NCBI GenBank assembly: GCA_029255685.2
Contig: CM055316.2
Location: 77,126,861 to 77,190,860 of the forward strand
From: Silene conica
Lineage: Eukaryota > Streptophyta > Magnoliopsida > Caryophyllales > Caryophyllaceae
DNA: 64,000 nt
Reading direction: 5' to 3'
The notes beneath the pieces are model-generated. The model was not told where the DNA came from. It made no database searches and saw nothing but the letters and a program-made list of their open reading frames with translations. Positions 44,350 to 58,500 of the stretch are shown here, in pieces (position 1 is the stretch's first letter; each line of letters begins with the position of its first letter). The position numbers and the translations under genes are program-made.

Positions 44350-46783
44350 GGCCTGGTTGAGCCACGTCATCAACACAGGTTTTGATTTTTTTTTTTAATT
44401 CTCTCAGGTGGGTCCCTCAATGTATTTGATGAATTTCCTGAGACATAAACGCCTGATATTCTAAATAAATGCATGATATCGTAGTTTCAGAAATATTATG
44501 TAACAGTTTTATATAAATTCGTAAACATGAATTTCTATGAAAAACGGTCAATTTGTATAACATAAAATTAAATATTATATAATCGAATATATATTGCCCG
44601 TCCAAAACGATTAGACAACAATTTAAATAATTAGAATAAACATTATAATAATTAACAATTTACAGCAATATAAAACCGACCATACAAAATTAAAAAAAAA
44701 AAACATAGAAATTAATATACAACCAAGAACAATGTTCAAATTAAAATATTTTACGAAAATCAAATTATAAACAAAACCGTTAAAACTAAACCTTAAAATA
44801 AAATATAAATTAATTTAAAAAAAAAATTAATAATAATGATAAACCTCCTACTCAACATGTTCCTTCGGCAAAGCACACTACATGCATGCATTTATCCATA
44901 TTATAAACTCCTCCACAATATCCTGTCCTTATCGGAGGATTCAAAACCGAACCATTCAATATCAGAGGACCGTAATTCTTATAACTAAAATTAGACAAAA
45001 AATCAATTAATAAAACAAATATAAATTAATTTAAAAAATAAAATATAAATTAATTTAAAAAAGCATGACTATATGTTCACTGATTATATATTATACAAAA
45101 AACAATATAGTCATGCTGTATATTATATATGCATATTATATATGTACAAGCCAATTATTAATAGATATAATTAAACAGTCTTAACAAAAACAAAAGTTAA
45201 AAACAATAATTAAAAAATACAAACGATTACAGAAAATTAATTGTTCTTTTTTTCCCAAATATTTAAATTGTAAAAATTCTCTCAGATCTGGTAAGATCGC
45301 CAATCATCACCAAGAATTAAATTGGAGCAAAATGTTTCAGCAACTAACTACCAGCCGCCATTCCAGTTGACAATGATAGGCTACCGGGAACATTTCGCTA
45401 TGACAAATCCGTTACAATGGCAACAATATTCGTCATTTCAATCGATTGTCAATTTTACAAAATGGCCACTTTTCCGAAAACATGTTTTTTTTTAAAAAAA
45501 AAGTTTCTCTGGTGGGACCCGCAGTGTTGTACGAGGATTTTAATGTGAAATAACTACCTGAAATAACTCAATTGTTTACGTACAGATTAATGTTTACGAA
45601 CTTATATCAAAAGTCTTACGTAATAATCGTCAACATTAATTTTTATGTAAACTATCAATGTGTATAACATGAAATTAAATATTATATAACAAAATATAAT
45701 AATTTCGAATATGTCCGAAACTGTTACATAATAATTTATACCCAATAAATAATACATAATTGACTATAAACAACAACTTAACCATTTATTCGGTAATAAT
45801 TCGAAATTTAAGAAAAGACAAATATTGCTCCAAAATATTATATGACTTGATAATAATTTCGAATATCGTCTGTCCGGAACTATTATATAATAATTTATAC
45901 CCAATAAATAATACATAATTTACTATAAACAACAATAATTAACAATTTGTTTGGTAATAGTTCGAAATTTTAAAAAAGACTAAATTGTTGGTCCAAAATA
46001 TTATATGACTTGATTTTGCAAAATTAAAATATTTTATATAATACAGTATAACCGTTTTATATATATATCCAATAATACCCAATAATGGTTTAGTTTTAAG
46101 CATATATTTTAAGTTTGCGAAATTCAAGTTATAAATAAAACGGTTAAAACTAAACCTTAAAATAAAATATATACTTAAAAAAAGACTAAAATATTGGTCC
46201 AAAATATATATGCTGTATTCTATTAATCATCAAAATTAAAATATTAAATATAATACAGTATAACCGTTTTATACATACCCAATAAGGGTTTACTTTTAAG
46301 CATATATTTAAATTTGCGAAAATCAAGTCATCAACCAAACGGTTAAAACTAAACCGCAAAACAAAATATATATTTCTAAAAAGACTAAAATGTTGGTCCA
46401 AAATATATCAACAATTGAAATATTTTGCGAAAATCAAGTCATAAACAAAAGTGTATAGACGTTAGATATAAAACAAAATCAAATTATGATAAAAAAATGT
46501 ATAGACGTTAGATATAAAACAAAATTTATGAACATTTATAATTTAGTTCTGATATACATATTTAGAATTATACGATTTGAAAACAGCTCGTGCAATTTAC
46601 CGTATTATCAATATAATAGAAATTGAATGCAAAATATTCATGTATTATTGACACTATTCGGTAATATTAATTATCCACCACATTTTTTCTAAAAATATAC
46701 TCGTACAATTTTGCACAAGTTGAAAACTAGTAACTTTTATATGTGAACTTCTAACCATTTCCTTTGTTCAATATGTATGTTGT
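44350..46783. repeat. AT-rich repetitive block with local tandem duplications
   Basis: No gene. Two diverged copies of a unit with GTGGG(T/A)CCC near 44410 and 45515 run into (A/G)AAATTAAATATTATATAA. A pair of about 150 bp at 45715-45990 shares ATAATTTATACCCAATAAAT and CCAAAATATTATATGACTTG. A pair of about 215 bp at 46018-46440 shares AATACAGTATAACCGTTTTA and CGGTTAAAACTAAACC. ATAGACGTTAGATATAAAAC is repeated at 46455 and 46501. It looks like a decayed repeat family of unknown class. Confidence 0.6.
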
Positions 46784-46813
46784 ATTTTTTTTTTTTTGAA
46801 AGAAAAACGGAAA

Positions 46814-49800
46814 TTATATTAAATCAAGGGCCGCCAACGAAGTGACGGACTCCGGAAAATCTGAAAACAACAGAAAATCCTCCCCACTAGCTGGGCACAA
46901 CCGAGCAACCAAGTGTGAGACCGTGTTCCCTCCACGTCGAACATGAGAGACACCCTGAAACGAAAAACTAGACAAGAGATTACAAATATCGAAAATGCAT
47001 AAGCCAAGACCGTTCCTAAGCTCCCGCTTCTGTTGTACAGCCCTCACGACTCCAAGTGCATCCGTCTCAAGACTGATGTTCACCAACCCCCTAGACCGAG
47101 CAACTTCAAGCCCAAAACACATAGCTTTGGCTTCCGCTATATCCACCGGCCATCGCGCCTTACATCTCCGACTCGCCATGAAGATAATCGTTCCCTGCGC
47201 ATCCCTTCCCACAACACCCAGCCCCACCTCGTCATGACTTATAATCGCTGCATCCGAGTTAATCTTGATCACACCCTCCGAAGGCGGTCTCCACGCTCTA
47301 TCCCCAGGCATCACTGCCTCCCTCCCATCCCCGCTTACTCTGCTCATCACCAAGGCACCCTGATATTCAGACACCAGCCGAATCATCCCCATTACGCATA
47401 CACTCGCTTCCACCTGCTCCTCGGAAAACAGCTTCATATTTCTAACCGTCCATATAGCCCATAAGGTTGCTAAGAATCTGCCCTTATCCGCGATATCGAC
47501 ACTCCTAAGCGTCCCCAGCAGCCAAGATGAAAATGCAGTACCAGGTAAATTCTCCAAAATCAGCGACAGACCACTATTTCGCCAAATAGACTGCGTCCAG
47601 GGGCATTCGAAGAGCGCGTGAGAGAGCGTTTCAGTTTCTGTTCCGCAAACATCACACACATTACTTTCGCAACAGTGACGCCGGAAGAGACAGTCCTTCA
47701 CTGCTAGCATTCCCGTACATGCCCGCCATAGGAAGTGCGTGAGTTTAGGTGGTATGTTCAAGTTCCATAAGACCTTCCAAACACTATCCCCCAAACCAGT
47801 GGGCTCTTCCCCCGTCCTCTACCTTACATCCCCCATCCCCAACCAATACCCCGACCGTACCGTATACTCCCCATCCTTCGTACAGCCCCAGAAAATCTGG
47901 TCAGTCGGTAACCCAACACTGATGGGTAACCTTAGCACACGCTCCACGTCGGAGGGAATCAGCCATTCCCGAAGCATCAGTTCGTCCCATTCACCCCTCA
48001 CTCTATCAATGAAGGCCGACACTCTCCAATTTAGGCCCTCCAACAATAAAGATTTCGCCCCCCACAAACTCCTCCAAACAAAACTCGGATCATATCCCCT
48101 ACGCGCCTCCAAAATAGACCCATTACGGAAATAGCGGGCTTTCAAGACCTTACCGACTAAGGATTCTGGTTGGACAGTGAGTCTCCATAATTGTTTGGCA
48201 AGTAAAGCTTGATTAAAAACACCTAGGTCCCGGAAACCCATCCCGCCCTTCGCTTTAGGCTGGCACAATCTCTCCCACCTCCACCAATGAATCTTTTTTT
48301 TACTCTCCGACGACCCCCACCAGAACCTAGCAATTATGGCATGCATCTCGTTAATCAGCCCCATAGGTAAAGAAAAGACACTCATCATGTAGGTTGGTAT
48401 TGCCTGGACCACAGCTTTAATAAGGACCTCCTTACCCGGCATTGATAAGAGTTTTTCCTTCCATCCCTGAACCTTTTTCCAAACTCGCTCCTTAAGCGCT
48501 CCGAATACCATCTTTTTTTATTTCCCGATGATAGTAGGCAGCCCCAAATACTTCTCGTGTCTATCCACCGCCCTAACACCCAACTCCCGCAACAAAACAT
48601 CCCTAACCGATTGTGACACTTTCTTGCTAAAAACAACTTCCGACTTGGAATGATTAATCTTCTGCCCAGATGCTCTTTCATAATTACTGATAACATCAGC
48701 GATTGTCGAGCACTCTCTTCTGTTTGCTCTAGCAAAAAGTATACTATCATCTGCAAAAAACAAATGCGATATCCGAGGCGCACTTCTACAAACCCTAGCT
48801 CCGTGGAGTTGACCCGAGTTGACCGCATTATGGATAAGGTAGGAGAAAGCGTCTGCACATAGGAGAAAGAGATATGGTGAAATCGGGTCTCCCTGCCGGA
48901 GCCCCCTCGAAGGCCTTACACGCCCCTGGACTCTCCCATTAATAATAAAAGAATGAGCCACTGATCCCACACATTGCATAATTCTATTTCTCCAGTTTTG
49001 TGAAAAGCCCATTTTCCGCATCACCGCATCAAGAAAACCCCATTCCACCCGGTCGTAGGCCTTACTCATGTCGAGTTTGATTGCAATACTCCCATCCTGC
49101 CCTTCTCCACATCTTTTCATGGCATGGAATAATTCAAAAGCTATGATCGCATTATCCGTTATAAGTCTCCCTGGCGTAAAAGCGCTTTGGTTTTCGGTTA
49201 TAAAACTGTTGAGGTGCGGTTTGAGTCGATTAGCCAACACTTTAGAAATAATTTTATAAATGACATTACAAAGGCTAATAGGACGGAAATCCGTAATCTT
49301 CCTGGGGGAGCTACATTTTGGAATAAGAACCACATTGGTACCATTTATACTTTCAATATCAACACTACCCTCCCACCAAGCCTTCACAAACCAAGACACA
49401 TCCCTCCCAACCACAGCCCAATATTTTTGGAAGAAAAGAGCGTGCATACCATCCGGTCCCGGCGCCTTATTCGGGTGCATACAAAAGAGCGCAGCTTTTA
49501 TTTCCCCATCCTGAAGAGGAGCATCAAGGTCGGCATTAATACTGCTTGTGATAACTTCTGGGATGCATTCAATTGTTTCATCAATATTACACGGGTTACT
49601 TGTTGCAAACAAATCTCGAAAGTAGCTTTCGGAAATATGAAGAATTTCGTCTTCCATTACGCACCACTCTCCCAGTGCATTTTCGAGCCCAGCAATAGAA
49701 TTTCGTTTTTTTCGTTGTTGAGCTTTGTGATGAAAATAACTTGTATTTTTATCGCCATCCCGTAATTCACACTTTCGTGCCCTCGTATACCAGTAAGACT

Positions 49801-50818
49801 CCACCTGTCTCCTTAAAACCTCCACCTCCCCCACAAGCTCCTTGCATTTTGTCAACATGTCAGCCGAAGGCTGCTTCTTTTGCCAAAAATCAAGTTCTTT
49901 TTCCTTCTCTACAATCCGCCTTTTAACATCACCGAATTTAGTTTTAGCCCAATCAGCTAACCGACTCGCACACACAGCAATTTTCTGTGGCATATCTCCA
50001 CGGGTCTCTAGCTCCCACGCCTCCGCAACCACCCCTTCGCATTGATCATCCGTCACCCAAAAAGGTTCAAATTTGAAACTCCTCCCATATCTCCGTTGGC
50101 TCGGGGGCTCTTGTCTAATCAGAATAGCCGCATGGTCTGAAGCTATAATTGGAAAATGATGCACATAGGAATTGGGAAACAAATGACCCCATTCCCACGA
50201 GGCTAACGCCCTGTCCAGCCGCTCCCGAATTAAATTCTCTATTGTATTACCCCGCTGCCAAGTAAATTTGTTCCCTCTATACCCCATATCATAAAGAGCA
50301 CACTCATCAATTACTCCTCTGAAAGCATCCATATAGCACTCGCGCCGCGAAGCACCTCCTTCTTTCTCCGAAGCACACGTAATCTCATTAAAGTCACCAA
50401 AGAGGATAATAGGAATAGTACTTACTTCACATATATTTCGTAACATGGTCCATGTCTTGTGTTTGTTGTGAGTCTCTGGCCAACCATAGATACCCCCCGC
50501 TCGCCAATGAGGTGCGCCATTAGAGTCAAGAATATCCACCAAAATATGATGAGCATCGTAAGAGATAAGTTGAACATCTACCTCCTTCCACCACAAACCT
50601 AAACCTCCGGATCGACCTCTACTACTAGTACACAGGCCCGACGTAAAGCCACACTGATTACGGATTCTTTCAAGCTCCCTAGCATTCATCTTGGTCTCCA
50701 TAACGAAAACCAGGTTCGGGCACTCCCTCCAGCATCTGTCCCGGAGGGATCCCACCGTCAAGGGGTTGCCCAACCCTTGACAGTTCCAGCTAAGGATTTT
50801 CATTGGCGTTCGCGGCAC
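46814..50818 (-). pseudogene. LINE ORF2: endonuclease, reverse transcriptase, RNase H (one nonsense codon)
   Basis: 1,334 codons in one frame. Residues 1-240 are the apurinic-type endonuclease (ILSWNCQGLGNP, VMETKM, GDFNEI, RLDRALAS, SDHAAIL). Reverse transcriptase follows: KAPGPDGMHALFFQKYW, FRPISLCNVIYKIISKVLAN, KLDMSKAYDRVEW, RGLRQGDPISPYLF, and the catalytic FADD in LFFADDSILF. Next comes the zinc-binding region (HFLWRACTGMLAVKDCL, CDVCGTETETLSHALFECPW), then an RNase H domain (INSDAAIISHDEVGLGVVG) as in many plant L1s. The only break I see is TAA at 48518-48520, between KYLGLPTIIGK and KKMVFGALKERVWKKV, in the same frame on both sides, so a single base change inactivated it. Open frames on the plus strand are shadows. 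Confidence 0.92.
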
Positions 50819-51887
50819 TGGTCCGCGCCAGTCGCCGCTACTCGCATTGGTGTTGCCACATCCTCTTCGGACCCTCGCCTCATCCTTTTCTCGCCCATCT
50901 CCCCCACATTCAACTCACCGTCTGACTCCCCCTATCACGTTTTTTTTCCCCTGGTTCTATATTTCTGTCCCCTGTTTCCTCTGTTCGTATTTTATGGTCT
51001 GGTTTCCTCCGCCGGATTTTAACAATTCTCCTTTCCCGCACCTGCTGGCTTGTTCCCTCTCCCTCACGTCCCTTCCCCTTTCTATCCCCACTCCCACCAC
51101 GGTTGGCCACCGAGGATGCCATAGAAGACACCTCACCCTCCGCGCCTCCCCAGCCCTCATTTTCTTCAAACTTCCTCCCCTCTGGCCCCCGTGCACAGCC
51201 CCACTTTGCGAGATGGAGACCCCCCGTAGTAATTCAACCATCCGACTAATTTCCCGATCGTCATTCTCCGCCCGTACCTCCTCCTCCTCAAAACTTAGTT
51301 TTTTACCACTCATCTTCTGTCCCGCCCCCTCCTCCTGTTTTAGAGCCACTCTCCATGGAGACGCTTTTAGCCAATCTCCGAATTTTCGCCCCTCTCCAAT
51401 CGCCCCTTTTCGCTCTCCACAGTCCTTCTCACCATGCCCTAACTTTCCACAGACATAGCAAAATAATTGAAGGTTTTCGTAACTCAGTCGGACACTCCAT
51501 CTTTTCCCCCCTTTTCCTTTCATGGTAATTGAGGGCACTAGGGCCTTACGGACATCCAACACAACCCGAATTCGCATCGACCTATTTATAGTAGGATTCA
51601 CTGAATTGTCAATCTCTACAAACGTTCCGATAGCATTCCCAATATTGACCGCATTTTCACTGTTTTGTCTCCCCATGACTGGCAAATCATAGATTCGAAC
51701 CCAAGTGGGAGAGAAAAATAGGGGAACTTCCGAAGGTACCGCATCGCCAGGGAGATCCATTAAAAGCAATAGATGATTCTCGAAATGCCATGGTTGTTCC
51801 GCCAATACCCGTCGTTTATCATCCTTGGAGGAGAATTCAAAGGAGACTGTTTTCTTAGCCTTATCAACAACTTCCCCTGCCACCCGC

Positions 51888-53185
51888 TGTTGGAAACTAA
51901 GTTCCTAATTTTATACTCAAATCTAATGTCAGTTTAATTTATTTAAGTTTTGTCATAAAACTTAATTAGATATTATGCATGCATGATGATATCATAAGAT
52001 GTAATGGTCCTTACATTGGTTTTAGAAGGTTTATACTCAATAATCACCTATTATTTGAGTCTTCAATTAACCGAAATCCTCTTGTAACGATCTAACAAAA
52101 ATCGTCTCCTAAAGGTGCGTATCAAGGACCCGATCTCAAACCAAAACAATTTTTGTTACTAGAAAAATTGAATTAGTAAACTAGAAATAGTAATAATATT
52201 ACTCTTAATATTATTAGTATATGAAATGATTTATTTCATTTAGAAGACTATTTCTAAGAGAAATAAGGAGAATAATATGTTGTAGTATTGTGTGGATGAA
52301 TGAACAAAACCACCAACATCAAGACTAATTTGCATGTAGTGTATGGTGTAGTATATAAGGGCAACACAAGCTTCTTTGCTCATGGTTTACACGTCCCATA
52401 TGGCTACACAAGGCCAATGCATGGCTTCTTACACTTATGACAAAAGTACACAAGATGCCTTACACCTATGTCTTACACAAAGACTAGGTTGTGTAAGCTT
52501 TGTCATAATAGGTTTCAAACAACACACAACCCACTTACAAACATTGTTTACACGGTTTACATATGATAAAATGGACTCCATTTTATCTTTGTCAATTGTG
52601 TTAATTTGTAATATGTCAAACATGTCTCATAACACATGAACTAATTTGTTAATTATGCAATTTTAACTCTTTAAAATTCATAATTCACAATTTTATAACA
52701 TTTAAATAATCTCTCTAGTAATTCGAAATTACCATCTCATAAAAATGTAATATCATAATTTTAATTACAACTCTTTGTAATTTTATGATCAACCGTGTTA
52801 ATTCTCAATTTAATCGTTTCCCAAACGAATAAATAAAATCCGTGTAACAAAAACAATTTTTATTACTTTGACAATTATTATTATAATCCCATTACAATAA
52901 TTTTCGTCACGTAAAATCATTTCCAAATTTCTAGTTATTAATTAATTCGTATCCAATACAATATTAATTAATTATTCCATTGAGACGGAATTCCCTAAAG
53001 ATATGACCTTAAGGGATCAACTGATCACCACCATCATATGACGATAATGTCAAACTCTAGACAGTCAATCATTATCGGTAAATGTTGATCAGTTGACTTT
53101 AAAAGAGTAACACTCCCAGTTGTGTTTCATTCATATGAGTTTTAATTATGTCAACACACTATTGTCGATGACACTTCCTCCAACA
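51888..53185 (-). repeat. 3' LTR of the 10.5-kb element
   Basis: 1,298 bp. By eye it differs from the other LTR at about eight single bases and no indels (for example CCTAATT/CCTGATT, GTCAG/GTGAG, GTCGATGAC/GTCGAGGAC). The small open frames at 52376-52639 and their copies in the other LTR are chance. Confidence 0.93.
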
Positions 53186-54114
53186 ATCTCCCACTTGTCC
53201 GAGACAAGTGTGTGTCACCAATTCTCTTGCCCTATTACTATCTCCCACTCAATGCATGGCGTCCTCTCAGGTCGTGCCGGCAATTGATTAAAATCTAGAG
53301 TGGTTTTTCTCGATCTGGAGTTATAACTACTGACCGGAATTATCTACCATAGATACCTTCCGAGCGTGGCCACGCATTTCTAGTTATTATTCTCCTCGAG
53401 TGGCCTAGAGATATTTCTCAACCCTGACAAGGGGTGGACAATTCCTAATCGACTTATTCCTTCCGGCTGGCCACAGCCCATCATAACCCAAAATATGTCC
53501 TTATAAACCCCAGTTACGAAGGTGTTAGGACATAAATCAAAGCTAATCTGAAAACTATGCCACCTCAGAGAACAGTCATTAGTCCAAGAACAGACTCATG
53601 TGAAACACGATAGATACTCCCGCCACGACCAGGCAGTCTTTTAATAAGAGTACGCCAGAGCTCTATCAGCGGTCATTAGCCCGGCAAATGTATCTTAACA
53701 TGTCTATGCCTAGGTGATCGATTAGTCATCCCGTATGACTCTATGGCAATTGAACTCGCCATCAATCACATCACACATCCGGTTGCATTGAGACGTCACC
53801 TCACTTAAGCAACTAGGGGCGAGGTCATGATAATTCAATTCACTTTAATGGGGTTCAATATGGTCTTACCATCCCATTTGAATATGACATGACCTGGGGT
53901 GAGTTATAAATAACTCAAATGATGAATGCATTATCACATATGTAAAATTGATGCCATATCAATTACTACATAATCTATAATTCATACTTGTATAGTATTA
54001 CATCTCAACTCAATTGAAATGACATGATTTATCATGTTAAGCCTATAAGAAGGCCTTTGGTTAGTAAGTCTTAACAACTTTTGTGCTTCACATAACCTTA
54101 CTATAATTTCCCTT

Positions 54115-55594
54115 TGAAGAGTCTATTGATATAATATACTCAAGAAGGGGGGGGTTGAATTGAGTATGCCTTCTTTTTAAAATCTTCTTCGATGTGTATG
54201 TAGTTGTATGATGATCGTTGAGTAGAGCAATAATAAAGTAGAGACACGATATTTTTGAAGTGGTTCAGTCTCACACTCTGAGACCTACGTCCACTATTCT
54301 CGATTAATAAAATTAGTACCAACTCTGGATTACAATTTTATCAACCCTACTCGTGCGACTTTGATGTTAGTCACAACTCAAACTAGATACCGTTAAATAT
54401 CTAGCTTCGACAAATACCGTTAAATATTTGTCTTACAATGAGTACCGCTAAATACTCGTTCTATCTTACGTTAATAAGATAAAGTCTTCAATGTTTTCTT
54501 GGTGTCACAATCTTGAATGAATAAGATCAATGCTTGAGCACTTGAATCTTGAATCGGATTTGACAATGATAAGTTCGAACTTGAAGAATATGAACGGCGG
54601 CTCTTTCTCGATATGCGTGTATGTGTGTTGTGTCTTTCGTATAAATTAATGTGTCATAGGTAGTCTATTTATATAGAATATGTATCTAGGTATTTCTAAC
54701 CCTAGATGATTTAGGAATATTACTTAAAACTAGAATACTAGTCTTTTAGTAATACTACCATAAATCTAATCTTAATATATTTAGGAAAGATATAATAATG
54801 TACTATGTGTATTATATAAGGAATCAATTTCCTAATTCATATTTAGGAAAGATCTTTATATAATAAACAATTAGTATCCTTATTAAATCAACTTCCTAAA
54901 TCATGTCAAAGATAATAAAATATATTACCATAATATAATCTTAGTTTATTTAGGACATTAAATAAATACATGATATTTATTTAAGCAAGTCCTACACGAT
55001 TTGGTAATGTGGCATATCACACGATTTCCAAAATCGAAACAAACTATATTTAGACTATATATTTTTGACAATTAAAATCATATAAAAATCTTTAGTTTAT
55101 TTTAGTAATAAATAATTATCTCATAAGATATTTATTTATTTCTTATTTAACCAAAAGATATTTTATATAATCCTATTAAGATTAACAATTCCATATTTAA
55201 AATAGAATACCATTGAACCACTAATACTACACGACACAAATTAGGAAACAATTGTTTCAACTAAAACACACATAAGTCTTGATCATTTCTTCATGATATA
55301 GAGTTATAGCTACGGGCTATAACTTGAATCCATCTTGTACTAAAGCTATAGTTGACGAATACAACTTTAGTTCATTATGCGCGCTTGTGATCTTCTATCA
55401 ATCTTCGACTTAGTCAATTCATTGACTAATGTACTTGAATCTTTTATACTTGATAGATTAGATCTTGTTACTAATGTTTTGTACACTTAGCACACGATTA
55501 TACATACGAGTATATAATATACAAATAGCTAGACTTGTCATTATCAAAACATAAACATATATACTATATATATATTTGAATATATGGTTCAACA
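54115..55594 (+). mobile_element. solo LTR nested in the LTR element, TSD CCCTT
   Basis: CCCTT flanks the segment at 54110-54114 and 55595-55599. It begins TGAAGAGTC and ends GGTTCAACA. Near its start lies CTCAAGAAGGGGGGGGTTGA, a G-run typical of the beginning of some plant LTRs. No coding sequence is inside. The terminal inverted repeat is imperfect (TGAAGA against TGTTGA), so the assignment is moderate. Confidence 0.6.
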
Positions 55595-58500
55595 CCCTTG
55601 GTTATGCATAATCTCATTATGCTAACCTTACGAGTACGTGTCTTGATCCATATCTAGACACAAGCTTTCTAACAATAGAATAGCTCCCACTGTTTTCACA
55701 GTGTCTGAGAGACTCTTCCCTCTATTATATCTCATAGATATAAGTGTACTCATATTTGTTGAATACCTTCATTGTTCTACTGTCTAGAATAATTCTAACA
55801 GATTTCTTCCTTTATGATTGTAGTCAAAATGGTTCTCTAACCATCCATATGTGTTTTGAACATGGTATTGTGCAACTCTTTGCACATTAAACCAATGAAA
55901 TATCCAAACATTTAGCTTCATCCTTTTAGTACTTATTCAGCAGCGTTTGATGAACTATATGGCTACACATAGAGATTTCTCTCCAAATTCGATTTGTAAC
56001 ATTTCGTCATACTCCAAGTATACGAAGTTTGATAATGGTAATACATCTTAGCGTAAAGAATTGATCCTGCAGCGGAAGCATGTGGATTCAGTTTCTATAG
56101 TTCAAAACATTTGAACTTACCTTTATTTTTATCGACATAAGAATATTTACTTATGCGCTAATATCCATTAATAGGATATCTTAGTGATGTATTTATTCCT
56201 TTCACAAGTCTTTATCATTCATAATGATCAACATGTCACATTCATGTAAGACTAGTGACATAACTTTACTCCCACTAAACTTCATGTATAAACATAACTT
56301 CTTGACTTTCAAGAAAATGCTTATCACATGATCAAAATAAAGAATTCAACCTTTTGACATTTCCCTTTTAGGATAGTTGCGATTTTACAAAGCTCATACT
56401 TGATGACTTTTAAAATCCAACATGTCAAAATATTTGAACTCGAAGCCATGTTATTGCGTGGAAAACTTTTTGCCACAAATTTATCTAATTCAACTCTTGT
56501 CATCCTTTCTTAGGATAGTTGTGATTTTTCAAAACTCATCGTAGATGATTTTAAAACCCAACAACATTATTGGATCCGATTTTAATATAGATCCGTTGTT
56601 TTTAAAATCCAACAACATTATTTGATCCGATTTTAATATAGATCCGTTGTTGTGTGCGAAACCCTTTCCACCAATCAACTGAGCTATTTCGGATTTAGTT
56701 AGAGTCGAAACTAAATAAAGCATTTATACAAGTTACAAGTTCGTTCCACTAAGAAGGCAACATTACACTCGTCAACTTAATTTTCGAATGAAATTTCCAC
56801 TTATCTCAACTAGGAAGAACATTTTCCTATTGCATCATACTGAAATTGTGGCTCTATAATAATTTCTCCCACTCTGTCTAAAAGAAATAATCCTCCTTTC
56901 TTTATAGACAACATCATGAGCCACAAACCTTTTGTTCTCATGATCATATGGGAAAAATTGTCATTCGAAATAGGCTACAACTTAGGCACCCTGCCTATTC
57001 ATATCTCATATGACTTGTATGCCCATGCTTTATAACATAGCGGAAAAATAAATGCTCGACAAAATCGGAATAGAAAATTACTCCCACTCAATTGTAAAGA
57101 TTTAATCATATCTCATATGATTCAATATTACTTTCTTGCGCATTTTATGAACGCGCTTACGAAAGCAAACTTGTGATACTTTATCACAGTCTATTTGGTG
57201 TAAATTACTAGGCTTAATTAGATCATCATCTAATTCTAAGAACATCTTCTTGAGCCAATGCACAACATTCTCGACGTGAATTTCTTGCGCATTAATTTCC
57301 TCAATTGAAGAATTAAAATATCTTTCAAGATTTGAAATTTCACTCACCTACACACCTTAAAGTGTTTATAGGGTGAATGACTTGCTTTGAATGCAAGATT
57401 CGCATAACCCATGAGATTCTTAACCTCAAATGCGACTTTCAATCGAGTAATGATGGAAAAATTTGGGGCACCAACTAGAGTTTTAGGGTACATATGACAT
57501 TTCCACCTTAGTTTTGGAATATAATTACCTTGATTCGTATGGCCTAACCATGAACCAATTCATGGTAACATTGAGTACAACATTTGTTTCAATTGCGTAA
57601 TGGTAAAACTTTTACCTTTTATGCAAAACTCAAATTATATTTAGAGATGATGTACATAATAACTATTATTTGTGTCTTACTCTAAATCCAAAACTTGGTC
57701 AAGCACAATATAACATGTATATGTCTTACAGTTGAATTGGAAACTACCTTAGTTCCATTCATGTTTATCATTCTTGGCAAATCGTCATACGATTTTCTTC
57801 ACGTTAGGACGATAGGATTCACAAGAACCCTCAGATTGTGTTATTAACACATCCTCCTCTAAATTCCCATTTAGAATAGTAGGTCTTGTCATTCTTTTAC
57901 CATAGTTCAATCATATGAAAATGGAATTTCTAACGTGAATCACCAATTTGCACTCAAATGCAAACAATGTAGAATGAAAACTTAATGTCATAAGTATTAC
58001 CTAAGAAATATGTTGGAGTCATACTTCCAACATCCTTAGACTTTACAATTTGGAGTAGTTTCTAACTTCGTGTCTCACACGATTTTCTCTCAACCTCGTT
58101 CTCTTCTTAACTACTTAAGAAAGATTCGGTCTTCTCATAGCTCCCACTTACTTCAAGAATTATTACTTGAAGAAGACCTTTTCTTCAATCAATTCCAAAT
58201 TAATTTCTCATAGGAGTTAATGTCTATGAAGTGAGGTGGTATTGGTTACAATGATTTTCTCAAATCAATTTACCAATTTATATCAACTTCGTCATGTTCT
58301 TAACCCTTAAGTTTTAGACGATAAGTTATTAAATTGAGCAATAAGACTTTACAACCATGTATGAATAGAAGATTTAATCAACACTTTTTGACTAAAATCA
58401 CATCTATTTAAGTTTCTTTATAAGAAATCATAATGGTTTAATAGGAATTTTAAGATGTTAATCTTATGTTTGCATAGGACCTTCCTATCAAATTCTATGG

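Noticed and set aside
38749..44352. 3-bp TSD for CACTA 3
   Set aside because: Flanks read CCT and GGC; they do not match.
47033..51458. Plus-strand open frames across the LINE (for example 47033-47464, 49187-49765, 50847-51458)
   Set aside because: Shadows of the minus-strand LINE ORFs, without recognisable domains.
52376..52639. Open frame with an exact-looking second copy at 61591-61854
   Set aside because: The duplication is explained by the two LTRs; no domain or start context.
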